Source: Vitis vinifera
Lineage: Eukaryota > Streptophyta > Magnoliopsida > Vitales > Vitaceae
Direction: 5' to 3'
Length of the DNA stretch: 64,000 nucleotides
Assembly: GCF_030704535.1 (NCBI RefSeq)
Contig: NC_081822.1
Span: 36,391,001-36,455,000, forward strand
Made by a program: the position numbers and the translations under genes. Every line of letters starts with the position of its first letter. The stretch's first letter is position 1. The notes under the pieces were generated by a model, which was not told where the DNA came from, ran no database searches, and saw nothing but the letters and a program-made list of their open reading frames with translations. This document shows, in pieces, positions 1 to 13,997 of this stretch.

Positions 1-778
1 ATTTAGTTTCCAACTATTGATGTGTTTATTAGATAGAAGATAAATTAAAGTTCCAATTTTATACTAATTTAGAATTTTATTATAAAATATGTAAATTTTA
101 TAATTTTTTTAAAATATAAAATTTATTTTATTTAATTATTTAGCTTTTTTAGTTTACATAATTTTTAGATTTATAAAATTGATAAATTTATATGAGTTAA
201 ATGAGTTATAACTACTAGGTTGGCCCATAAATAATTCATTTTGATACACTAAGAATTATTTTGTATTTGGTTGAGAATTATCACAATTTAAATTAATAAA
301 CTTTTTGATAATTTATTCCTTTTAAGGAATTTTCTATTCACTGAAAGAATTTTAAACTTTTGTAGACATAATTTATAAAGTTGAGATATTTTAGATATTA
401 AAACTACTTGATTTTGATTTTTAATAAATATTTTTTCATAATTAAATATTTAGTATCATTTACTATATTTATATTTATTTTGAAATGAGTTATAATGAAA
501 ACCATATTAACCTAATATTAAAATAGTGATTATTTAAAAAAAAATCATATAGTTTTCTTTTATAGAAGGACATTATAATAAAAAATGTATGGTGAATTCT
601 CATTAGTTAAATTGTTTTGTAAACAGTTCAATGAATTCTTGATTTTGATTTGGATTCCATTAATTGCATTTCTTCTTATTTTGATTTTGATTTTTTTTTT
701 TTTAACTTTTCCATTATTTTTATTTAAAATACCTAGACATAAAATCTTATTTCACTTGGATTGGATTAATTTTTTTTT

Positions 779-780
<2 letters not shown>
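1..780. other. AT-rich upstream DNA, no gene seen
   Basis: The stretch is strongly AT-rich with many short homopolymers. An open frame at 585-1142 runs through the simple repeat and out of register with the real first exon, so it is not a gene. I see no recognisable element. Confidence 0.6.
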
Positions 781-784
<4 letters not shown>

Positions 785-809
<25 letters not shown>

Positions 810-840
810 GAGGAGGAGGAGGAGGAGGAGGAAGAGGAGG
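785..840 (+). repeat. (GA)n followed by (GGA)n microsatellite in the 5' leader
   Basis: About 26 bases of GA dinucleotides pass directly into GGA/GAG trinucleotides. A further short GAGA run lies just before the ATG at 889. The purine tract therefore probably lies in the 5' UTR or core promoter of the Ycf45-like gene. GAGA/CT tracts are common in plant core promoters; a regulatory role here is inference. Confidence 0.85.
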
Positions 841-888
841 GTGTTAAAAGGCTTCTTGCAGGAGTGTTCTTGGGAGAGAGAGAGAGAG

Positions 889-3800
889 ATGAGTGTGACA
901 ACGCTAACTTTCTTCCCCATCTCCAAACCCTTCTCCATCTTCCATATTCACACCTCCATTTCTCTCAGAATCAACCCTTGGCCACCAATACGACGTCGAA
1001 TGGTCTCCAAAGCATCTCACAGTGCCCACCTTGGTTTAGCCGTTCAGGACGATTTCCACGCTTTTTTGGAGGTAGCCCACCGTTTAACTCTTTCACTTAC
1101 TTTCTCTGTGTATTAATATCTCTTAATTGGCCTCTTTGCTAGTAATTCTCGATGCCCTTTTCCACTTTATTATTCACACTTGACATCTACACTTAGAAAT
1201 GTATGTGTACACCTGCATATTTCTCTGAATTTGATACATAGCATCTAAAGAGAGGTTTTTTCCCACTGTTTTGTTTGGTTGGGCTGTTATTTGAGGTTCT
1301 GTTAGGCATTTTATTTGATGGGTTTTCTTCCATTCATATTTTAATGGATGTTTCTGAAGAAACCGTTGGATTTGTTGTGTTGTGTTGTACCCATGTGCCC
1401 CAATCCACTGTTAAGTTGCTCTGAAGGTAAAAGGTTCATCCTTTTTAGTGCCTAAGATCCCCTGGTGGTCGATTTAAGCTGTGTATTGTGAGGGTTGTTA
1501 ATCAAGTGGCTGGATTGGATTATTTTCTGCTATATCATTTGGTAGGAATTCTCAGGTATGCTATGTAATGTTTGCCTTGTACTCTGAAGTTGAATGAATT
1601 GCAATCTGATTTGAATCCATTTGCTTGTGGCAGATTCTTCCTTGTGATTTGCGTAACAATCTTCTGAATGAACCGAAAAGAGCTCAACTTCTAGAGGTGA
1701 TTTATCCTCAGCTCTGTGAAAGGTTTCTTGGATGAGTATTGTACTGTGTTTATCTAGAATAGTTGGGAGATTATGCAGTGTCTACGACACTTCTGATGCA
1801 TGTTTCTATAAATCAAATTTTAAGTTCCTGCTATTCTTGTTCTTTATATTCATCCAAAAAGAATGGGATTGCTTTGGGATGACAAATTGAATTTAGGATT
1901 TTGTTCCTGGATGGGGGTTCAGCAAGTTTGGTGCCTTCAATTATATTCAGTATTTTGCTCTTCTATGGCAGGGGCCAGCAATATCTGCCATATGGAAATG
2001 TTGAGATCAACACAAGTCCTAACTATATTGTCTCCATCTTTTGGGTTTCAGATTTCATTGTTGTAGGTTGATTGAATCCTATTTTGTTTTATAGACTCTC
2101 CAATAACATCTCATCTATTGTTCTGCTGTTGTTTTTAAGAGGAAAAGTGCATAAGGACGCCATAAGTTGTGTTGGGAATAAACTGAAGGGGAAGGTTGAT
2201 TGCAGTTAAAGGAAACTTTAGCTCCAATTAAGATGAATACACTACAGTTTAAATGATGTCTTTATTGATTTTTATAAAGGGTACTACAGATTACAAGTAA
2301 CTTATTCACATCTCCAATTGCTCATTATTTGAATGTCAAAATGAGCATCATCTTGAAAGTTAAGGTCCTTCAGAAACAGATTTTATGGGCTTGTTGCTTT
2401 TGCAGCAAATGATGGTTATTTACTACTATGTTAATAGGTCATTTTGGATCTGGGTCGGTTGCCAGAAGCTCGCTATTTGGGTGACTGCGGTGGCAAGTAT
2501 TTGAGGGATACTCAGGTAAATGCATGCTTATGAGCTGTTAGGGTTATCCACAGTTTTTGTTAACAAAATACATAAAACATGTAATTTTGCTGCTGTTTGC
2601 TTCATTGATTTCACCTCTTCATAGCGTATAAATGCAAATTTTATAGAATTAGGGATGAAATTTCTTTATACCAAGAAAAATATAGGAAAGGAACAATTTC
2701 CCAGTGGGTTTTATTTACCTGTTCAAGACATATCCTATTAGCTAGGTATCAATGGAAGAATTGGAGTATGCTCAAAATGCTGTCGGGGAATTTGGAGGGG
2801 ACAATAGAGCTGGCATTGAGGGTACCTTGCACAGGATATCTGCAATCAGGAGTAGGAATGGAGTGATAGTTGGTTTGACTTGCCGAGTTGGTAGGGCTGT
2901 CAGTGGTCATGTTGATATGATCCGTGATCTGCTTCCATTTGGGGAGAGCATCCTGTTTGTTGGGAGGTCAGTTTGCTAAATTTTATAGTTAGCATATTGT
3001 GATAGGAAAACTTTGGGGCTATTGGGTGTCTGGCCATCCCATGGAAATGAAATTGTTCCACATAATTCAAAGGAGTCTTAAGGTTTTCTTTTTACTAATA
3101 TTCAAATCAGTTACTCCAAATTGTGTTAACTATTTTTACAATTTCACGAGATGTTATCTTTTACATTTTTATTATCACTTATACGTATTGTCACAATTTT
3201 AAATTTTCTCCATGAACCCAATTTTGTTTTGTAATGAAAAGCAGTATTGTAAAAATTGAAGGAATCCTTTTTATTTTACATAGAATATGGGGGCTCACAT
3301 TTATAATCTTGAATGTGTTCACTAAAGTTAATCCAGCCATTGATCAAATTAACAATTTCTTGTATTGTGTCATTGTTCTCTTGGCAAAGCACATTCTCAA
3401 ATTTAGTGCAGTGACATAGAATATTTTGCTTGACACTAGGGTTTGCCACAGGATGGTGGTTAATCTGTGAATATGTATTATACTCTATTAAAATTTACAT
3501 TGAAGGTACAGGGAACCTGGTTTTACATAATTATAACATACTATCATAAAAAATACATTTATTTCTTTTGAATTTGACAGGCCTGGAGTTGGTAAGACCA
3601 CTGTTATGAGAGAGATTGCACGGGTCTTGTCCGATGAGCTTAACAGAAGAGTGGTATGTTGAGTTTCTTGTTATCACATCTTCATCTGTGTCTCTCACTC
3701 ATATGTTCATCTTCCTTAAGTGTCGTGAGTTGTCTACAATGAAGTTATTTTAACAATTGGTGGACAGGTGATTGTTGATACTAGCAATGAAATAGGAGGG

Positions 3801-6800
3801 GATGGGGATATTCCACATGCTGCAATAGGAGGCGCAAGAAGAATGCAGGTTCCTGAACCCTCCATGCAACACAGGATCATGATTGAAGCTGTAGAGAATC
3901 ACATGCCTGAGGTGATCATTGTTGATGAGATAGGCACAGAAGCCGAAGCTCTTGCTTGTCGTTCTATTGCTGAGAGAGGCATCATGCTTATTGGTACTGC
4001 TCATGGAGAGCGGCTTGAGAACATAATAAAGAATCCCACTCTTTCTGATCTGGTTTGTTCTGAACTCTTAAAGAAATTCTCAGCATCAAATCCAAGATTT
4101 TTAATGTCCCATGTATAAAATGTCACATTGCTCTGCTTTCTTCTCTTACAATTTTTTCTCCTATAATTTTAGAACTATTAGCTTAAAGATAGCTTATGCT
4201 ACTTAGATTGGGTTAATCAAGAAGCAACTTGCTGCTTTGTAGATGATAAGCAAATAGGATAGGAATGGAGAAAGTTATAGTCTAGATTCCTTGATTCTAC
4301 TCATATGTTACCTACAAATCCAATTGAACCTTGGTTCTAAATTTATCATTGTTCTGTCTTCACCCCTTTTTAATATTTTTTCTTCTATAATGATGTGTCT
4401 TTATACAGTGGATGTGGGCATCTTACATTTCATTAGTACTTCTTTGTTTATGTAGTAATTCAATATTACAGTGAGAACAAACAATTCTCAAATGTTTGAT
4501 TCCTTTTTCTCTGTCTGCTTCAAACATCACTGTGGTATCTGTTGCCTATCCACTTTACCATCCCAGGTGATGATATAGAGAATTAATGTAATTGTGAAGG
4601 CTTTGGCTGATGGTTTAGTACCCATATTTGTTAATTGGATTTGTTGTTTATGCATTGGTTTAGGCTGAGAGAGACAAATTTCATGCTGATCAATAATTGA
4701 AAATGGTATCTATATTTTATTTCATTATATGGGTAATAGAACTATGTGGCAAAAATTAAGGTTATAAGTTGGATGAATTAGGTTTCATTGATTTCAAATA
4801 TTATTTTTATTGCCCCAATAGCAGGTATTTGTCCCGCTGAGGAAGCCTTCTCCTTTTCATCTGTTGTTATCTCTTTGTTAGATGTGGGCCTTTCGTCACT
4901 TCTTTGGATGGTGCTTTTGTGAATGGAATAGATGCTTTTGGTTATAATGAGAAGCTGTTGCAGTCATAGAAAAAAAATTGTATAGGCTTATATATATTTG
5001 TCTATTTTTTACTTTTGGAACTCCTCCTATTATTGTCATTATTGAAGTCTGCATTTTATTACAATTTTATTTTGATAAATGTCCAAGTTTTGTTATATAA
5101 GAGACAGCATTTTTTTTTCCTTTGAAAATTATGTACTTTTCTAACAATACAGTTTTCTCTTACTTTCTCGATTGTATGTCAGCTAGATTTTAGCTAATTT
5201 CCAAAAATAGACACTTTAAAATTCTTGACATTTTTACAGCATGTCTGGTATATGTTTTTGAGATCGTCATCTTTTCTAATAGTATTCTGGATGTTGTTTT
5301 GGTGCATACTGACCACTCAATGTGAGAGATGTCAAGTGACATCTCAAGCTTTACTAGTATAGCACCACTTCAACAGGGTTTTGCTTGTGATGAATATATG
5401 TTTTGATATCTTTACGCACACATTCTGTTTTACTTGTTATATGTTTTAGTCTGTCAAAGACTTCTTAGGATGTTATTTCTATTTCTCTTCTAATGATGTT
5501 CCTGACATCTCACCTATTGCTAGTACAGTCCTCCCAGTGAAACTTTTGAACTTTCCTAAACTGTCCGTAACCTTGCTGTATGTTCCTCTCATAAATTCTC
5601 CGTAGAGATCAATGGTAATTTATATGAAAGTCTTTAACCTCATTTCTTAGTGCCTCAAATTTCCCCCGCTATGGGGCTCTTTTAGCGATTAAAATTCCCA
5701 TAAAACACAAAAGAGAGAGCATTATGTGATGTAAATTATTTGACAATGGTCTTTTTGACCCATCTCAGACATACTAATTGATTGATATGATGCAAAAGTT
5801 TGGAAAGAAGGAACACATTTCTCTGACGTATTAAGTTATCGTATGCTTTCATATATAAATTTTGAGTTAAAGTTTCACCTTGATTGCTTTTGTTGCTAAT
5901 ATTCAGGTTGGGGGAATAGAAACTGTTACTTTAGGAGATGCTGAAGCTCGTGCTAGAAGATGTCAGAAAAGCATTCTTGAACGGAAAGCTCTTCCAACAT
6001 TTCCTTTCTTGATTGAGATGAGAGAAAGACACTATTGGGTTACGCATTGGGTATGTCAATCTACCCCTAGTAGTAAAAAGATGTTTTAAAAGCAGTGGGG
6101 AAGTTTGAAAATTTTCATCTAAGATTTTCCATCCAAAACATTAGTGATATCCCTTTGAAATTAAAACTCTTTCAGAAAGTGGTTAAAGAGGAAGAGAAAG
6201 ATCGGTTTAGAAAAATAGTGATAAAGTTTATTTCACCCCAATATCTGAAACTCTACCCCTAGTAGTGAATGAATGAATTTTACAACAAAAATACCATGAT
6301 AGTTTACATGCAGAATGTATTACTAACTGGTGGACAGTTGCAGTTTTCCTATTAATTAGTGACAAACTGAGACCTTATTAGATTACTGATTCGATTCATT
6401 CATTTCAATGATACTTTTTCCTTTCTTCTTCTTCTTCTTCTTCTTCTTTTTAACTTTTTCTTTTTTCCTTTTTCCTCTTCTTTCTGCAGACACAAAGGAG
6501 TGTGGATATGTTGCTTCATGGAAAAAGGCCACTGGTTGAGGTAATCATATTAATAGCTAATTGCTCTTCTCATTACTGAAGTCTTGGGATTTTGTTAAAG
6601 AACACCCTTCAACCCACCAAAAGAAAACAGAGGGGAAAAAGGAAATCTAAACGAATTTGACCACACTTGCTGACATGAGACTTGGAATATACTCTTTTTT
6701 ATAGGTTTTATTAGAACCTATTACTATTATTGCAGGTACTTGGAATCCTTTTGAATCATTCATTCATTTGGATCAAACAGTGCTCTATAAATCATCATTG

Positions 6801-8299
6801 ATGATGTTTTTTTTTTCCTTATTAAGTTGTCAGGTCTTGAAAAATTTTTAGGGCTTATTTGGAAACTATCATTTAAATCAGTTTTATGTTTTTTTAGAAT
6901 AAAAAACAATTTTCTAACTTAGAAAACTTGTTTGTCAAATTTTTAATAGAAAACAGTTTTATGAGATTGATTATTATTATTATTTTTTTCTGAAACGATA
7001 TGTTTTTTTCAACAAATTTGAGGTGTTTTCGGTTTTGTAGAGTGTTTTGAGCAACAATTGAAAATATGGAGGACTCTTTAAGAACTTTTGTTTTTTAAAC
7101 AGATGTACAATACTTTCATGGAGAATAAGCTGAGAAAATTATTTTGCATATTTGAGTTCTCAAACTTAATTTTATTCCTGGAAACAATTAAGAACTATTT
7201 TTAAGAATTGTTCTCCAAAATTATTTTTTAAAGCTGTTTTCGAAAACAAACCCTTAGTTTCTAGAATCTGATGCTAAAGCTGTGCATGGTGCTGCTTTTT
7301 GGCAGTTTGTGCAATGTGCCTTATTACACATTAAAGCACTTCAAGGTAGAAGACCTTTGAGGTCTAGAACCAACTCAGTATAGCTGAGATTGAGATTCTT
7401 TAGCAGAATAGAATGCTCAAAGAGTTTTTCGAACTTATTTATTCATTTATATATTTTGAGAGCAATCTCACATAGCCCTTTCCAAAGAATCAACTAGCTA
7501 AAAGTTGCTGCTTCATCAGAAGAATTGGATTACAGTATTAAAAATCATGGAGTTGACTGATAACGATTCTTATCGAACTGGCCTAGTGGTGTTTTTTTTG
7601 TGATAAATATCTAAGTACCACCTTGCCTGAAAAGGCTTTAATCCTCACATCCAGAAGCTTTTCTCAAAGAAGGAAACACAGAACACTTTATATATTCATC
7701 TCTCCCCTTCTCTATGCATTTCTAGGAGATATTCATGAGTGGGGCTCATCCCTCTCCTCATTCCTCTACCACAGAACTTTCTGGGACTTATTCACACACT
7801 TTCGAATCTTTCCTTTTTGTCATTGACATTTTTATCCCCTTATATCACATTTATTTATGATGACCAACTTGTCGATGTTTTTTCAAAGAAATTTAACAGG
7901 AGTTTTATGGCAACACCAATAAAAATAGGGACCATGGTTTCCTATACAACATAATAGTTGATGGAGAACTTCAAATCCTGTAGACAAGATGGCTTGTAAC
8001 TAACTATATGGCCTTAGGAAGAGCAGAATCATAGCAAAATATTCATGGTTGATCCAGATTGTTGGGCCAAGGCTAAGGCCCCTTATTTAGCTTAAGTCTA
8101 AGTTTTAATTAATTTATTATTTATTTTACTTTACTTTTTGGAAGAGGGTGGTTCAAACATTTCCTTATCATTATACTGCTCTGCTCTTAAGTCTGGCCAC
8201 TGATACAGACTGCAAAACTGAATTTTGCAGGTCAGGAGGAGGAATGATCAGTTCGAGGTTGTAATTGAGAGAGGTACATATGATGGATCTGAGATTTAG
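889..8299 (+). CDS. Ycf45/SpoIIIAA-like P-loop ATPase, nine exons
   Basis: Exons read by eye: 889-1071, 1634-1696, 2438-2515, 2746-2966, 3581-3653, 3768-4052, 5907-6050, 6490-6540 and 8231-8299 (stop TAG). All joins are GT-AG and in phase, giving 388 residues. A Walker A motif (GRPGVGKTT) spans residues 181-189 and is split by intron 4. A Walker B motif (VIIVDEIG) lies at about 255-262, followed by the family stretch [13 protein letters not shown]. The layout is that of plant and algal Ycf45-like proteins, which resemble bacterial SpoIIIAA. The first ~35 residues are rich in Ser, Phe and Pro with few acidic residues, consistent with a plastid transit peptide. The start was chosen as the first ATG in frame with the exon-2 junction; an upstream open extension has only a GTG. 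The precise role of the family is poorly defined; a plastid function is inferred. Introns 6 (4053-5906) and 8 (6541-8230) are long. Confidence 0.88.
6850..7254. mobile_element. MITE-like AT-rich element in intron 8 of the Ycf45-like gene
   Basis: The element begins AGGGCTTATTTGGAAAC and ends with an imperfect inverted copy (GAAAACAAACCCT on +). The interior is AT-rich and non-coding. A related interior, with the words GGAGAATAAGCTGAGAAAAT, recurs near 28330. No convincing target duplication was seen, so the class (hAT-like or other) is open. Confidence 0.5.
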
Positions 8300-9844
8300 T
8301 TTCCATTTTCATCAAGTTGTATCATTCTCCACTAGGTGGCTGCTAGTCATTGTTACAGACTCCCTTGTGTGGAGTCGCTCGAAAATTTGTTTAGTTTGCT
8401 ACAAAAGATGTTAAAATTTGTACTATTTTTTTCTTTAATGATTTATATTTTGAATAATTTAGTCACAAGGTCTATGGACAACCCATTCATAAAGCAAGAC
8501 AACTTCAGCATTAGCAGATGCAAAGTGCATAATCCCTTAATAACAATGTTACATGAGCATATTCTATAATGTTAAAGCTGGAATGATCGAATGGTTCAGT
8601 CCACTAAGGAGAACTAAGTGTTACAATGTCATCATCTTGCATAAAGGTTGCATGCATTGTAGATTTCTCCAGGGTAGATTTCCCATTTTAGATTTCTCCA
8701 ATGTGAGCTGTGCTCGGATATTCCCAGCCATCTCTCCATTCTTTCCCTTCGCAGTTGTTTCTGACGTCTTTTTAAAAAAAATTGACCCTTCATTCTTCAT
8801 TGTCTCTTCCAAAATGTGAGATCTGTCATTATAGTAAAAGGTCTGTTCCTTCTTGATCCCTTCCTCTCTTCAATGATCATTTGTACAATAATTGAAAGAT
8901 CGGGATAAGTCAACTCTTACAGATGAACAGTGGGGTGACCCCCTTTTGATACCCAATATTATTTGGCTTCGATTAGAATTGCATATTTAAAAGACAGTTC
9001 CATAAGGATATAAACTAAAATATAGTTCTGCAGTGGATTTTTTGGGTAAAGGTCATTCAGAAGAGTGTATTCACTAGAAAACAAATACGTGGAGATGAAT
9101 TTATGGCATGATACACCCATATTTAAAAAAGAAACACAAAACCGTGGGACTTGCACTATTAGTATTATAATGTAAAGAAACATAAAATCATGGTACCTGC
9201 ACTACTATTATAGATTTATAATGTACATATGAAATAGTTTTAAGCTAGTTTGGAACTATGCTAGTAATAATCTGCCATTGGTAGTTTAGCAACTCATCTC
9301 CACTGCCTCCTCTCCATTATTTATGCTCAGGAAGATGAATGTGTGTTGAACCCCTGATCAAAGGTCAACTAACTCAAAACCTGTGTGCTAACATAATTTA
9401 TTTTTACACTTTGTTGTTGATTGATACTTTGTCTTCCAATGAAAAGACCATAATATACCATGGCATTTAAAATCTAGAGCCAGCATGCCCAGCGCCGGCA
9501 AACGTAGCAGAGCCGGAACAAATGCTAGTTATATATATATATATTAATGCATCCATGCATGGATATATATATGCTATCACCAACATGGACAAGCCTTGCA
9601 TCTATTAGTTGGCCGGCATTCCTCCACAATCTTTATCATATTATCATGTGATTTGTAATCTACTGTGTCATGTTGAGAACCATACATAGTAAATTGAAGA
9701 TTCTCAGAGAAGAACATCCAATATGATAATCATTATCTCATGCGGACTGCTTTGTCATGTTTCAAATAATGTTCTAGTTAGTTTATTAAATGCTTTTCTG
9801 AGTTTCACTCTGCTAAGTTCTCAATTTAATACTATAGGCCGGCC
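8300..9844. other. 3' UTR and intergenic region
   Basis: It holds the likely 3' UTR of the Ycf45-like gene and then the promoter region of the first flavin oxidase. A (TA)n run lies at about 9531-9545. Short open frames on both strands show no family similarity that I recognise. Confidence 0.6.
9551..9564. promoter_or_regulatory. Perfect palindrome containing CATGCATG (RY-type motif)
   Basis: ATCCATGCATGGAT is its own reverse complement and carries CATGCATG, which matches the RY/Sph element bound by plant B3 factors of the ABI3/FUS3 type. It lies about 410 bases upstream of the chosen start of the first flavin oxidase. Such words also occur by chance in AT-rich DNA, so function is only a possibility. 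Confidence 0.3.
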
Positions 9845-9976
9845 ATGTTTATACTCTCTGCATTGATCTCTCCATCCATTTGTCCTCAACTCATGATATT
9901 ATTCTCACCCTTGTCGTTAAAAGCCTACTCACTCTCTACAGTGTCCATCTCCATCTCAATTCGAAGAACCATAGCC

Positions 9977-11599
9977 ATGGTGAAGTCCCTAGGGAACCTG
10001 CATTTTCTGTTCATACTAACCTTCATAGCCTTTGTTGTTGCTTGTTTTTGTGAACCCACTGACCTCATTTCTTCTTGCTTAACTCGGCACAATGTTAATA
10101 ACTTCACGGTATTGCCTCACAAGCAAAATGAGTCCCCAGCTTACTATAGGCTCCTCAACTTCTCCATTCAGAATCTGCGGTATGCTGTCCCTACTGCCCC
10201 AAAACCAGTTGCCATTGTTCTACCACAGAGTCGAGAGCAGCTAGTGAACACCGTGTCATGCTGTAGGGAAGGATTGTTTGAAATTAGAGTAAGGTGTGGT
10301 GGACACAGCTATGAAGGAACTTCCTCGGTTGTTTTGGATGGAAATCCATTCGTGATCATTGATATGATGAGTCTAAACCAGGTTCTGGTGGATTTGGAGT
10401 CTGAAACTGCATGGGTTGAAGGGGGTGCAACACTTGGTGAGACTTACTATGCTGTTGCAGAAGCGAGCAATGTACATGGGTTCTCAGCCGGGTCATGCCC
10501 AACTGTAGGTGTTGGTGGCCACATTTCTGGCGGTGGATTTGGGTTGTTGTCCAGAAAATATGGTCTTGCAGCTGACAATGTGGTGGATGCGCTTCTCATT
10601 GATGCAGATGGACGCCTAGTAGACCGGGAAGCCATGGGAGAAGATGTGTTCTGGGCAATTAGAGGTGGTGGCGGCGGTGTTTGGGGGATTGTATATGCAT
10701 GGAGGATCAAGTTGTTGAAAGTACCTGAAATTGTAACATCCTGTATAATGTCGAGAACTGGGACCAAGCTCCATGTAGCTGAGCTAGTCCACAAGTGGCA
10801 ATTCATCGCACCCAGGTTAGAACCTTCATTTTATCTATCAGTTTTTGTTGGTGCTGGTTTACTGGGAGGGAAGGAAACTGGGGTTTCAGCTTCATTCAAA
10901 GGGTTCTATCTGGGTTCAAGAAGCAAGGCCATGTCGATCCTGAACCAGGTTTTCCCAGAGCTAGGCATTGAGATAGAAGAATGCAGAGAAATGAGCTGGA
11001 TTGAATCCATCGCATACTTCGGTGACTTGGCCGAAGGAAGCTCCATCTCTGAGCTGAGGAACCGATACCTGCAAGCCAAACTATACTTCAAGGCCAAATC
11101 AGACTATGTGAGGACTCCCATTTCCATGAAAGGCCTGAGGACTGCCTTGGACACTCTTGAGAAGGAGCCAAAAGGTTACGTTATCTTGGACCCTTATGGA
11201 GGAGAAATGGAGAGAATAGGCAGTGATGCCATAGCTTTTCCTCACAGAAAAGGCAACCTGTTCGCAATTCAGTATATGGTGGCCTGGGAAGAAGACTCTC
11301 TTATGAGCTACAAGTACATAGATTGGATAAGAGGATTCTACAAGTCGATGACGCCGCATGTTTCATGGGGTCCAAGGGCTGCTTATGTTAATTACATGGA
11401 CCTGGATCTTGGAGTGATGGAAATGGTGAATAGCAGCTTTTCATCTGGTGATCCTGTGGAGATTGCCAGGGCTTGGGGTGAGAAGTATTTCTTGAACAAC
11501 TACGAGAGGTTGGTGAGAGTGAAGACACTCATTGATCCAAACAATGTATTCAATAATCAACAGGGCATTCCTCCAATGCTCACAGCCGGATTTAAATGA
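9977..11599 (+). CDS. Berberine bridge enzyme-like FAD oxidase, copy 1
   Basis: A single exon encodes 540 residues. The start at 9977 (GCCATGG context) leads straight into a hydrophobic signal peptide, residues ~9-25. The upstream in-frame ATG at 9845 adds 44 residues and buries that signal, so it is less likely. Residues 105-113 read VRCGGHSYE with His110, and 172-182 read [11 protein letters not shown] with Cys174. These are the His and Cys that carry FAD bicovalently in BBE-like enzymes. The C-terminal BBE domain ends with the usual [16 protein letters not shown] and a GIPP motif. Members are secreted or vacuolar oxidases of alkaloids, monolignols, cannabinoids or oligosaccharides; the substrate cannot be told from sequence. 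It forms a tandem pair with the gene at 18790. Confidence 0.93.
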   Translation: MVKSLGNLHFLFILTFIAFVVACFCEPTDLISSCLTRHNVNNFTVLPHKQNESPAYYRLLNFSIQNLRYAVPTAPKPVAIVLPQSREQLVNTVSCCREGLFEIRVRCGGHSYEGTSSVVLDGNPFVIIDMMSLNQVLVDLESETAWVEGGATLGETYYAVAEASNVHGFSAGSCPTVGVGGHISGGGFGLLSRKYGLAADNVVDALLIDADGRLVDREAMGEDVFWAIRGGGGGVWGIVYAWRIKLLKVPEIVTSCIMSRTGTKLHVAELVHKWQFIAPRLEPSFYLSVFVGAGLLGGKETGVSASFKGFYLGSRSKAMSILNQVFPELGIEIEECREMSWIESIAYFGDLAEGSSISELRNRYLQAKLYFKAKSDYVRTPISMKGLRTALDTLEKEPKGYVILDPYGGEMERIGSDAIAFPHRKGNLFAIQYMVAWEEDSLMSYKYIDWIRGFYKSMTPHVSWGPRAAYVNYMDLDLGVMEMVNSSFSSGDPVEIARAWGEKYFLNNYERLVRVKTLIDPNNVFNNQQGIPPMLTAGFK

Positions 11600-13992
11600 C
11601 AGGAGTGAGTGGCTGAGAGAGAGAGATGCATACTTGTAAGTTAAGATTTACATATAAAAAACCTGTGTATGTATGTGCTATAGACGTCTTGTGATGACAG
11701 AAACTACTAGAGGGTTGTCTGTTTGTATGTTTGAGGTAGCTCGTGTGTATCTGCCATAGGGTTGTGTGTGTGAGAGAGAGGAGAGGGGGGTGGTTGGCTA
11801 TTTGGGGTCATTCTTGTGAGAGTCCTATTAGTTTGTAGTGCATCTATTATTGATGGCACTTCTTTCAAAACATGTTTTAAAAACATGTGTTTTTAAAGTG
11901 TTTTGATGATAAGATATATAGTAAAAAAAAGTGCTTTTTAGAAGTAGTTATCATGTGCTAGTTTAAAAATTACTTCTAAGTAATAATTTAGATTTTTTAA
12001 ATATAATTTTAAAACTTTACCAAACAATTTTTATGAGGGAAGCACTTCTAAACACCAAGTCTAGTTTTCTTGATGCATGTTTTTGGTCTATTGTTCTATG
12101 AAAGTATGAGGAAAGGAAAAAATAAAGTATTAAAAAAAAAATCATTTTTTCATGTGTCATTTACAATGAAAAACTGAAAGAAAAATCTAAAAGAAATGCT
12201 TCAATAAGTCATTGAACATGAAATTATTTTTTTCTTAATATTCTAGAAATGTTTCAATAAAACAGCCTCCCTAATTTTTTTTTTAATCATTTAATATCAT
12301 TGAATATATTATTATTATTATTATTATTATTTTTTTTTTTTTAAAAAAAAAGATTTTTTGGCAAATCATACTTTATATTTTTATTATCAATGAATCGCTT
12401 TGAAGGATTCTTTACATTTTAAGAGTAATTTTCGAAATTTTAATTTTAATTAGAAAACATGCTCTCAATCATATGATTAGAGAGCACCTAGAATGTTATC
12501 AAAATTGCTCCCAAATAGACTTTAATTCATGATTAAATTTCATGAATTTTGTTGGATCCTTCTTGGTTGACTCCAAGTTCTTAATTGTGGCCCAGGAAAC
12601 TTATGGTGGGCCCAACCTTGGACGAATGGCCTAGAGGAGATGGGCTTGGGATAATGACACTAGAACGAACACCTTTCCCAATTATTAGATTAGAACTTGA
12701 AAGAGAATTAGGGAAATTCAATGCCCAAGATGTCTCATGCATACTCCTAACAAGTGAGGTTGATATCTTTTTTGTCATTGTGATATGAATAGGTGGATTT
12801 TAGGCTATAAGATTAAGGTGTGGTTGCGAATGTTTCTAGTTAAGGTATTTTTTTTTTTTTTGGAATAATGTTTTTCATGTTAAAAGTATTTTTTAGAAGT
12901 ACTAATGAATAAACCTAAGAATTGATTTGTGAAAGAATTTTGTTAAAATGCTTTTAATTTATTACATTTTCATTAAAAATACTTTTATAAAGAATCCCTT
13001 GAAGTGTTAATATACATATATATTTCAATCATTAACAATCTTAAAATCACTTTCAAATGAACTCTAAATGATGACTAACTATAGTCAAAATCGAATTTTA
13101 TTACTGCCCTCCTAGATTCCAAGCTCTTGATTGTGGGCCTGACCAACTGGCCTTGAGGATATGGTCTTGGGCAGTTGGGATCCTTCATCTACATCACCCA
13201 GCTGGTTCAGCTTGGCCCTTGGCAAATCTCTGTCGTTTTGTGAAGTTCCTTTTACAAGTGCTACAACTCTAGCTCATTAAAAACAAGATTTTTGGCAAAT
13301 CATATACACCTCTTAAATTTTTTTTTCAGTAAACACCTATTAACATCCCTAATGTTATAGGTGTATGTGAATATTTGAAATGTCTTTTGTAGTGGTCTAG
13401 TGTCAGCCCGTTAGACCCTGAGAAAAATTTGGAGTGAATTTATGGGGTGTGACATCTAGCATAGGCAAGATTTGTTAGGGAACATGCAAAGAGAAGTAGT
13501 TTATCCTAATTACTAATTATTTTGATAAAGATAAGATTTATTTACTGTGAAAATTGTAATTATTAATTATTTAGATACGAATGAAATAAGATATGGGACA
13601 AAACCTTATTCCACTTCAACCAATTAATATAACATTTAGCTAATAAAAGGGCTTTGATACCAAACTTATGTACAAAAAGCACAAGAATAAAAGGAAAATA
13701 GAAGCAGCAAATGAAGATTCTAACTTTTATTGAAGCTCTCTAGAGGAGTTGTATGGTCTCAATTTTTTCTCCAATGTTTTCCTTTTTACTAGTTCCTTCT
13801 ATTTATATACAAATGACAAACTAATTAAAGGTACCAAGAAAAGCTAAGAATCCTTTTCTTTATTCGCATAGTAGTACATGGTAATGAGGAGCCAATTTGT
13901 AGAGCAAAAGATTAGGGAAAGCAACAATGTAGAGACTTTTCCAAATTTTTACATTGTGAATCTTGCCAACTCTTTCAATGTGAATGTTGACA
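11600..13992. other. Intergenic AT-rich region with repeat remnants
   Basis: About 400 bases after the stop still align with the region downstream of the second oxidase, so the gene duplication includes 3' flank to about 12010. Two degenerate direct copies of a ~75-100 bp stretch containing GATTGTGGGCCTGACC-like sequence lie near 12560-12660 and 13105-13180. ATT and poly-T runs lie at 12310-12345. No gene is supported. Confidence 0.5.
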
Positions 13993-13997
13993 AGATG
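13993..13997. repeat. Target-site duplication AGATG, left copy
   Basis: The five bases before the LTR at 13998 are repeated exactly at 16363-16367 after its other end. Confidence 0.8.

Noticed and set aside
585-1142. 185-codon open frame with Glu/Arg-rich middle
   Set aside because: It is produced by the GA/GGA microsatellite and is out of frame with the exon that splices correctly from 889.
9845-9976. 44-residue N-terminal extension of oxidase copy 1
   Set aside because: The downstream ATG has a better context and opens directly into the signal peptide, as in copy 2.
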